Below are positions 34,993-42,108 of a stretch of DNA of 42,108 bases, piece after piece. Below the pieces are notes generated by a model. It was not told where the DNA came from. It did no database searches and saw only the letters and a program-made list of their open reading frames with translations. The stretch spans positions 1-42,108 of the forward strand of contig JAEPRB010000308.1 in assembly GCA_016758965.1 (NCBI GenBank), read 5' to 3'. Every line of letters begins with the position of its first letter. Position 1 is the first letter of the stretch. A program made the translations under genes and the position numbers. This DNA is from Circinella minor. Its lineage: Eukaryota; Mucoromycota; Mucoromycetes; Mucorales; Lichtheimiaceae.

Positions 34993-35592
34993 ATGTACGG
35001 CAAAACCAACAATAAAATAATCTCCATTGTAACTCTCACAACAATTCTTATGATTATCTTATTATTCAATATTGATAAAGTATCTGGTTTATCATCCTCA
35101 ACAAAAGAAGAAGAACAACAACAAGCTATTATTGATGGTCATAATATCAACAACTTCGACTTGATAACGCCACCCAATTCACATATTCTAAAGTTAATGG
35201 ATTCAACAAAAACCAACAAAACGAAAAGAGATGAAGAAGAAGTTATAGTAGAAAAACCTGATCCAGCTATTACTTCTACTTTATGTAATGATTATAAAAA
35301 ATACGGAAAGAAACCTTATATCCGAGATCCTCATTCATGTATAAGATATTATAAATGTATGCAAGGTGTTCAGAAAGAAGATAATGACCGACTCGTTGCC
35401 ATTTGGTTCGAATGTAATAATGGTTATGCTTATAATGAAAATACTGGAAAATGTGACAAAAAGAACACTCTACCAAAATGTATCATTGAAAAGAATTCTG
35501 GAATATCAATTCATATTTCATCATCACATCTTTATTTTTCAATGGTTGGATCATGGATAGTCATTATTTCGGCTTCTGTATTATTTACTTAA
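34993..35592 (+). CDS. secreted, probably GPI-anchored CBM14 chitin-binding protein
   Basis: Intronless, 199 residues. Signal peptide at about 1-32 (TLTTILMIILLFNIDKVSG). A charged, low-complexity spacer (about 35-92) contains a KRDEEE processing-like site. The module at 98-163 has cysteines at 98, 116, 122, 141, 154 and 163. The spacings 17-5-18-12-8 fit the CBM14 pattern, with the hallmark SCIRYYKC and CNNGYAYNENTGKC. A C-terminal Ser-rich stretch and hydrophobic tail (about 178-199) look like a GPI attachment signal with omega site near Asn168-Gly170. CBM14 is the fold of insect peritrophins and of the fungal effector Avr4, which shields wall chitin. A protective wall role is inferred. Tandem neighbour of the 34034-34450 gene. 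Confidence 0.75.
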   Translation: MYGKTNNKIISIVTLTTILMIILLFNIDKVSGLSSSTKEEEQQQAIIDGHNINNFDLITPPNSHILKLMDSTKTNKTKRDEEEVIVEKPDPAITSTLCNDYKKYGKKPYIRDPHSCIRYYKCMQGVQKEDNDRLVAIWFECNNGYAYNENTGKCDKKNTLPKCIIEKNSGISIHISSSHLYFSMVGSWIVIISASVLFT

Positions 35593-37251
35593 ATAACATC
35601 CAATAGTGTCATTATTTAATAATACGTAATAATAATAAAAGGAATTAGTATCATAGCAACAGTAACAAAATAAAATAGATTCCTCCCGTGTTCCCCCCCC
35701 ATCATACAAATATATAAATGTTTACTTCATTATTATCAAAATACAGAACATATTACGTAAAAATTGTTTAATTCATAAATGAATGTATTATAAACTATTT
35801 AATTTGTATAAATCCATGTTTTTCTTGAAGAGCATGTCATAATCCACATTGATATGCATTAAATGAGGTATATTGCTGTGCGATTTTTTTCTCCTGGGTT
35901 TTCAATTGCAGTGGTACAGTGTAGACAGCTATAGCGATATTCCAGCACGAGTTTTCTTATTAAGCATACTTCATCAAAAAACTATACAATTTATTTTTTT
36001 CTTTCTATAATAACTTCTTATGAATAATATTCGTTCTATTTAATTTTAAAATAAATAATATAAAATATATCAATTTTCACTGCTCATTAGTGTCTTGCTC
36101 GAATATTATCCACAAAAAAGCGATTATACTTTTGGATTCTTATTTGATTAAAACAGCTTTATTGGTGCGATTTTTTATTTTTTTTTTAAAAAGAAAAGAT
36201 CTTCATGACTACGTACTACACAGATTTCCCATTAGCATAACCCATTATCTGTGCGATTTAACTTTATATTTTCATATCTCTTATAGTCTAATGTTCCAAA
36301 CCAAAACTATATAAACCAATAAGTTGATTACGTATATCCATTTTTAATTTCGTTTTACAATAGTAAGAAAATTGTTGATATAGAGATTTCCGTCTTAGGC
36401 CAAGGTTGTCAAAGCGAGCCATTTTGATGTTCGACAGAGAGTTGCAACTGTATAAATATTAATATACTTAACTGTGGTGATCAATAAACTAAATTTAATT
36501 TTCGTCCCGTTTCCCTTTCTCCTCTTCAAATTATTTGAACTCTTTACTTTAAACTTGTTAAAAAAAAAGGGGGGGGGAGACATCATCTTGGTACGCATGA
36601 CTTGCTGTTCACGACATTTGGTATCATCTTTTTTTTTTTTTTAATTGGATGAAAATAATACTAAAAAAAGTAAACAAATAACAATGATAATGTACCGCCC
36701 CATAAAAAAGATCTTCTTCATAAAGAAGAGGTAGGATTTCATTTATATAACTTTTCCATCATAAATAATTATGACAGTTGATAATAATATTGTTGTCGTA
36801 GATATTTATCATTTTTTGATGGGACAACATTTTTCAAACTGACGGATAAATTATTTACTATTTAAATTAAGGTTGTCATTATAGAATCTTAACTTTAAAT
36901 ATATTTTTATTATTATATCACAATAAAATGGGCACCTGAAATGGGAATGTCGGAAGTAAACAATTCGGGTATTCCGTTTTTTGTTCTTGGCTAAATAATA
37001 GTTTCATTAATTAAAGGGTAACTTATAAAAAAAAAAGAAAAAGAAAAAGAAGAAAAAAGGGTTTACTTCTTGGCAATAAATCCATGGTCCAAAATATTGC
37101 GCCTCTTATATGATTATATAAATATCATCGGTCCTAAATATTCGCCGAATACTGGGTTCATTTTATACTTTTTTTCCCTTTTCTTATTTTATATTAAACT
37201 TTTTCCTTTTTACTTTTTCTTCTTCATTTCCTTTTGGAATGTAACAACAAA
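35593..37251. other. AT-rich spacer before the six-span membrane protein
   Basis: No gene is supported. TACGTA palindromes occur near 35624, 35753, 36212 and 36328. Two short frames (36090-36314 plus, 36598-36395 minus) have no protein-like features. A purine tract at about 37028-37060 and pyrimidine tracts at about 37170-37230 directly precede the start codon. Confidence 0.5.
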
Positions 37252-37486
37252 ATGTCATTCTGGTCTCGTACTAATAATAATAACTATTCAACTTCTATTC
37301 CTGTACAACAACAACAACAACAACCTTCTTCTACTTATCAACAAAATTGTTACACTGAAGGTTCTTTTTATTCTGACAACTATCCAAGTTTACCTGGAAA
37401 TGTCTATGAACATTACCCTTTACAAGAAGATCAACAACAACAGCAAGGTCTAAATCAGCACCAACAACAACAAAAAGAACAAGAAT

Positions 37487-37520
<34 letters not shown>

Positions 37521-38572
37521 TGCACCTCAAGAACAAAACGAAGATTTACCAATGGATATAGGTGATCTTACTGATATATTTAGTTTTGAATTTATGCGTG
37601 GAAGACCTATTTGGAATTTTATTTTAGCTATTTTATGGTGTATTGGTTTACCTATTTTACTATATCATATTTTAAAACCGTACCTGGGTCAGGTCATTGC
37701 TATGGTCGTTGCTTCTGCTCCTCCACTTTTAATTGTTTTGTGGTAAATGTTTCTAATATTTAATTATATATATATATATATATTGTTTCAAAACAATTCT
37801 AACATAAAAGGGGTATATATATATAGGCGTATGATGAGAGATAAACAATTTGATGTTTTAGGATTAGTAGCTGGACTTGCTTTTCTTATATCTGGAATTG
37901 TGGTATGTAATAAATGAATCTATATATAAGAAAATAAGAATACTAATAAAGTTTATTTATTATTAGTCTATTGCTGAACCTGATGAAAAAGTAGAAGCTA
38001 TTTGTGAAGGCATTGTGCCTTTACTTGTAGGCGTTTTTTGTGTTATTTCAATCATTCCTATTAAAATTGGATCTTGGGAACTACGACCCGTAGTCTTTCA
38101 ATTAGCAAATCAAGTTATGCCACGTAACGATGCATCCCAAGACTTGGCAGCTCAAGATGAACAACGATTAAATGGACATGATCAAAAAACAACATCAAAA
38201 CGAGAAAAATTGGATTGGACATATAGAAATATGGCACGTTTTAGACAAGATATGCGTATCATGACAGCTGTATGGGGATTAATGCTTATCGTTGGATTTG
38301 TCATTAAATTAATCGTTGTATTAACAGATACAGATCTTGGTTCAGCAGCATTAGCAGGCTATCTAATTTTTGGTTTAGGTGCCTTTGTAGTAATGCTATT
38401 TACAGGATTTTATACAAAAATATGTAAAGGTCATTTAAAACAAGATATTATGTTTTGGCAAGAAAAACAACAAGTATCCAAACCAATAGATAATTCAACT
38501 GAAGCTGCACATAATATAAATTGGGGTATGCAATCTGTAAATAATGCTTGGGGTCAAGTGATGCCAGTGTAA
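37252..38572 (+). CDS. six-span integral membrane protein of unknown function (VC0807-like, tentative)
   Basis: Three exons, 37252-37742, 37827-37902 and 37967-38572, give 390 residues. The start is the ATG after AACAACAAA; upstream codons in frame have no ATG. The first ~115 residues are cytosolic-looking and rich in Q and N, including poly-Q and a run of nine Asn. Six hydrophobic spans follow: FILAILWCIGLPILLYHIL, VIAMVVASAPPLLIVLW, VLGLVAGLAFLISGIV, GIVPLLVGVFCVISIIPI, MTAVWGLMLIVGFVIKLIVV and LAGYLIFGLGAFVVMLFTGF. A loop with KREKLDWTYRNMARFRQDMR precedes span five. The paired-span layout and the FxxxR...W loop recall the bacterial VC0807 family, but I am not certain. The final 40 residues are hydrophilic. 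Location and substrate are unknown. Confidence 0.75.
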
Positions 38573-38840
38573 AAAAAATAAATAAATAATGTATAATGTA
38601 AAGAAAAAGAGAGAGAGGGGTTTTTTATTATTGTTTATGTTTATTGTCTGTGAGCAAGTTCTATTTTTTTTTTTTTGTGGGTGATACCAAATTCATTCAA
38701 TAAGCATTGGCGGGATTCTAAAGAAATATAAAAAGAGAGAGTTTCGGAAAACCCAACCTTTTCTTTACTTTTTTCTCTCTCTCTCTCTCGAAAAAAAAAA
38801 AAAGAAACGCGTCAAGCTTTTTTTTTTTATATAAAAAAAA

Positions 38841-40684
38841 ATGAATTCAAATCGAAAAGCTTTTAAAAGAAAAGAATATGAAAAATCATTTAGACCATGG
38901 AATTTACAAAACCTTAATAAATCAAGTATGTAGCCTCCTCTCCACCCCAATCAAAAAAAAAAAAAAAAATAGGACGCGTTGTTTTTTATAATCAAAAGAA
39001 GTAATCCAATTTTTGATTGACTGAGATCCCTTTTTTTTTTTTTTTTTGCTCCCAGCAAAATCAAAACTCGAGTCTTCTTCTTCTTTAGGTGATAATAGTT
39101 CAAACACGAGCCCTACGACACCAACCACTTTATCTTTTCCACAACAAATATCTTCTTTTGAAAAAAGTCAACCCTTTGATAATAATAGTACTAATATAAA
39201 TCAAAATGATAATACATGGGTATCAAAGAATAAGAGTCCTTTGATTGAAAAAAAGTTGGATTCTAGCGGAGTGATAACATGGGATCAACTACAATCACAT
39301 TTTTCATCTATTCAAACATCTGCTTTATCAAATTCTTATACTTCTGATATTGATCATATCCATCCTGACACTTTTACCGATAAAGAAAAAACATCATGGG
39401 AAACATCAACTAAAGATATACCAACAGATTCTAATCAAATAGCATCACCTTCATGGAATAATGATACGACAAATAGTGACAACAGTAGTTGGGCGACTGC
39501 TCATACTTCATCACCACCTGCAGAACCAACAACTATTACTGAACAAGAAATGCCAATTCATTCAAATGATATTAATTTTAATAATCAACCACAACTACAA
39601 AATTTATTCATATCATCTTCAACACCTATAACAAAAAACCATTCACCATCCCAGTCAGAACCTTCCACTCCATTACCATCATTAGCACGACATAACAAAG
39701 AAATGGATAAAAGTAATAGTACTAGTAGTAGTAGTGGAGAAAAAGGGAGTTGGAATCAAGGTACATTAGTCAATGATTGGAATGAATTTAATCAAGTGAT
39801 GGTAAATGTAACAACGTCAACTCAAAGAAAACTTGATATTCTACCTCAAGAATCTAAAATTTCATCTTTTTCCAATGATGATTCTCTTGAAAACCTTTCT
39901 TCTTTTCATGAACAGCAACAAAGGGGGTATTTAAAAGCTATCATTGATGATAATGATGTCATTCAAAAAGAAGAAGCCACGATGAATGTAATCGATTCAT
40001 CAAATGATCCATTACCAATTACAAACATACATGTTGATAAAAAATCCAAAGAAGAATCAAAGTTTGATTTCTCAACATCATTATGGGATGATATTCCTTT
40101 TCAACAACAAGAACAACAATTAAATATCACAAAATCATTATCAACAAGTACAACTGGAACATCAACATCTAAAATGAAACGATATGGTAATACAAGTAGT
40201 GATAGTATTCATAATCCTATCAAAAATGTTTTTGATGATGATAAAGAAGAAGAGGGAGAGGTAGAATGGGTTACAAGTAGGATACCAGCTTCACAAACAC
40301 CAGTACCTAGTTCTTCATTTTCAACTATGACACCCTCATCATCATCAGAAAATATTATTCCTTCACGACGTTATTCTCGAGAAGAATTATATGGTATGAG
40401 TAGTCAACAAGAATATGATATTGGAAATACTGCTGCTAGTTTAATTAATAAACAAATACAAGAGTAAGTTCTCAATCTATTATTTCTTCTACGTATATAT
40501 TTATTAATATAATTCATATTTTATTAGAGCAAATAAAAGAAAATATAAGCAACAAGAAATTAAACCAAAAATCATTCAAACGCGTCCTGTTCGTCAACCT
40601 CCCAAAGATCATTTAGGTGGATTTTCACCTGGTATTTCCCCAGCTCATCCTCGTACAAGTATTGTTGTATACCATAATTTGTAA
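38841..40684 (+). CDS. Ser/Thr/Asn-rich disordered protein with recurrent Trp motifs
   Basis: Three exons, 38841-38925, 39056-40463 and 40528-40684, give 549 residues. The family is not recognised. The basic N-terminus (MNSNRKAFKRKEYEKSFRPW) and C-terminus (PRTSIVVYHNL) are separated by a long low-complexity region. Within it tryptophans recur in similar contexts: NTWVSKN, ITWDQLQ, TSWETS, PSWNND, SSWATA, GSWNQG, NDWNEFNQV, SLWDDIPF and VEWVTS. WNEF fits the WxxF pattern that binds adaptin ear domains, so a vesicle-trafficking adaptor such as an aftiphilin-like protein is one possibility; this is speculative. The stop lies 236 bp from the stop of the convergent RGG-box gene. Confidence 0.7.
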
Positions 40685-40919
40685 ATATATATATATATAT
40701 ATTTGCGTTCTCTCTCTCTCTCTCTCACACATATATATCTTTCTTCTTTACCCTAACCCCCATCCTATATTGCTTTTCAAAAAAAAAATATTCTTTTTCA
40801 TGTATGTATTTCATTATCATATTAAGTTTCCTTTCAAAAATATAATGTATAAAATAACAAACAATAACTATAGTAAATAGCAGTAAATACGTAATAATAA
40901 TCATACATATTTTTTTATT

Positions 40920-41600
40920 TTATTTTTGTTTTGTTTTTTTATTGTGTTGTTGTTGTTGTTGTTGTTGTTCCATCCGTCCATCAAATTCTTTTTGAATTCT
41001 TTGCCATTTACTATCTCGACACGTGATAACTTTTCCATCCTCTCCTTGTTTTCCTTCTCTTAATTGTTTATCAACATTCCAATATAAATCTAAAAAACTT
41101 CCAGGAGGTCCAAATGGATTTTTTTCTTGTTTTCCTATCCCTTCATTGTGTTGATGTTTATTCCCAGATAATTCTGCTAATAAATATGGAATAGCAGGTT
41201 GTTGTTTTTGTTGTTCAACGTGTCTTTTTCGATGAATTACACCTGCTTCACCCGTTTCATGACGCATAAAATTTGGATTGACACTAATATTTCTTTCTGG
41301 TGTTTCACTTCGAATCATACCACGTCCTCTACCTCGACCTCCTCGTCCACCTCCTCTTCTGGAAGGTGTCATGGGTGTAACATGATCTTCATTTTTAATG
41401 GCAATATTTGTTCCTAATGAATAACGTGAATCTGATTGTTCTCGTACAGTCATGCCTTCAAATTTTTTGGCTTGATTCCATGCAGCTTCAATAGCTAATG
41501 AAGCTTCTTTAGCAGCTATTTCATTTGGATTATTACTTTGTTCCATATCGATATCATTCTCATCCAATTGTTCAGTATGGTTATTATCCATTATATTCAT
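40920..41600 (-). CDS. RGG-box protein, probable RNA-binding, function unknown
   Basis: A minus-strand frame of about 226 residues when started at the ATG at 41600; a second ATG follows at 41591, and the open frame reaches back to 41654. An acidic N-terminus (EQLDENDIDMEQ) is followed by KEASLAIEAAWNQAKKFEG and a compact arginine/glycine box (SRRGGGRGGRGRGRG). Next comes a basic/Gln region, then FGPPGSFLDLYWNVDKQLRE and DSKWQRIQKEFDGRM near the end, finishing in poly-Q and KKTKQK. RGG boxes bind RNA or G-rich nucleic acid and are arginine-methylated. The 5' part is unsure: upstream DNA is a huge A/T homopolymer and may be misassembled, so an upstream exon could be missing. Confidence 0.6.
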   Translation of the reverse strand: MNIMDNNHTEQLDENDIDMEQSNNPNEIAAKEASLAIEAAWNQAKKFEGMTVREQSDSRYSLGTNIAIKNEDHVTPMTPSRRGGGRGGRGRGRGMIRSETPERNISVNPNFMRHETGEAGVIHRKRHVEQQKQQPAIPYLLAELSGNKHQHNEGIGKQEKNPFGPPGSFLDLYWNVDKQLREGKQGEDGKVITCRDSKWQRIQKEFDGRMEQQQQQQQHNKKTKQK

Positions 41601-41651
41601 GGTATTTTCATCAATCGTTGATAATATATGTTTACATATCTGATTTATATA

Positions 41652-41655
<4 letters not shown>

Positions 41656-41687
<32 letters not shown>

Positions 41688-41741
41688 TTTTTATTTAAAA
41701 AAAAATTATTTTTTTTTTTTTTTTAAAAATTTATATTTTTT

Positions 41742-41837
<96 letters not shown>

Positions 41838-41840
41838 TTT

Positions 41841-41879
<39 letters not shown>
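41656..41879. repeat. extreme A/T homopolymer tract
   Basis: A run of about 30 A (41653-41682) is followed by almost pure T with a few A interruptions up to 41879, including an unbroken T stretch of about 90 bases. Nothing else in the window is like it. It is either a collapsed or expanded assembly error, or an unstable repeat. Confidence 0.9.
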
Positions 41880-41882
<3 letters not shown>

Positions 41883-42108
41883 CAAATCCTGAAATAAATA
41901 CTATGTTGAATAATTTAAATTTTTGTATAAAATTTTTCTTAATTGTGTGACGTTAATAAAAAGATAAGTTTGCTGGATTGAAAAAAAAAAAAAAAAAACT
42001 GTTATCTTTTCTTATATTATATAATAATTATATAATAAATAAATACGTAATTTCAATAACATTGATCACACGCTAATAAATAATTTGTTATTGTTTAGTT
42101 ATGTCACA
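41880..42108. repeat. copy 2 of the ~228 bp direct repeat, truncated by window end
   Basis: A near-identical copy of 6083-6310 in the same orientation and, as there, directly after a T-tract. The differences are two C-to-A changes and one extra A. Because it ends exactly with the window, its true extent is unknown. Confidence 0.9.

Overview
The window looks like nuclear DNA of an early-diverging fungus, most likely Mucoromycota/Mucorales. It is very AT-rich. Genes are cut by short introns (about 60-195 bp) with GTAAGT-like donors and CTAAT-like branch sites. Proteins carry runs of Q, N and T. Conserved genes are fungal: Sec13, an RNA polymerase III Rpc11 subunit, an inner-nuclear-membrane Heh1/Src1 protein, a Tea1/Kel1-like kelch protein and a major facilitator sugar transporter. 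A GT37-like fucosyltransferase fits the fucose-containing walls of Mucorales. All exon models below were built by hand from reading frame, GT/AG signals and family resemblance. They agree in phase throughout but have no transcript support.

Layout: an F-box protein (+, 1008-3416); a 3.6 kb AT-rich spacer; a Golgi-type fucosyltransferase (-, 9226-7050, five exons); Sec13 (-, 12416-10515, eight exons); a divergent 2.2 kb promoter region; a kelch/coiled-coil protein (+, 14602-18288, eight exons), convergent with Rpc11 (-, 19202-18665); then Heh1/Src1 (+, 19795-22098, ten exons), divergent from Rpc11 across 592 bp that holds a perfect hairpin. After a 3.9 kb spacer comes the sugar transporter (+, 25986-27727).

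From about 28 to 34 kb the DNA is accessory in character. It holds two diverged copies of a TA-flanked Tc1/mariner-pogo-like miniature element and the remains of a PD-(D/E)XK-like lineage-specific gene with one copy inside its span. It also holds a GC-rich multi-hairpin cluster and orphan exon-like fragments. Next are two intronless genes for secreted or surface proteins with six-cysteine chitin-binding (CBM14-type) modules (34034-34450, 34993-35592), a six-span membrane protein (37252-38572), a Ser/Thr/Asn-rich disordered protein with recurrent tryptophans (38841-40684), and an RGG-box protein on the minus strand (about 41600-40920).

The right end (41656-42108) is suspect: a very long T/A homopolymer followed by a near-exact copy of 6083-6310 that runs to the last base. 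This is either a dispersed repeat or an assembly artefact. No operon logic applies. Shared themes are endomembrane and nuclear-envelope function (Sec13, Heh1, fucosyltransferase) and the cell wall or surface (fucosyltransferase, CBM14 pair, kelch polarity protein). A palindrome, TACGTA, is conspicuously frequent between genes and was not seen in any exon.
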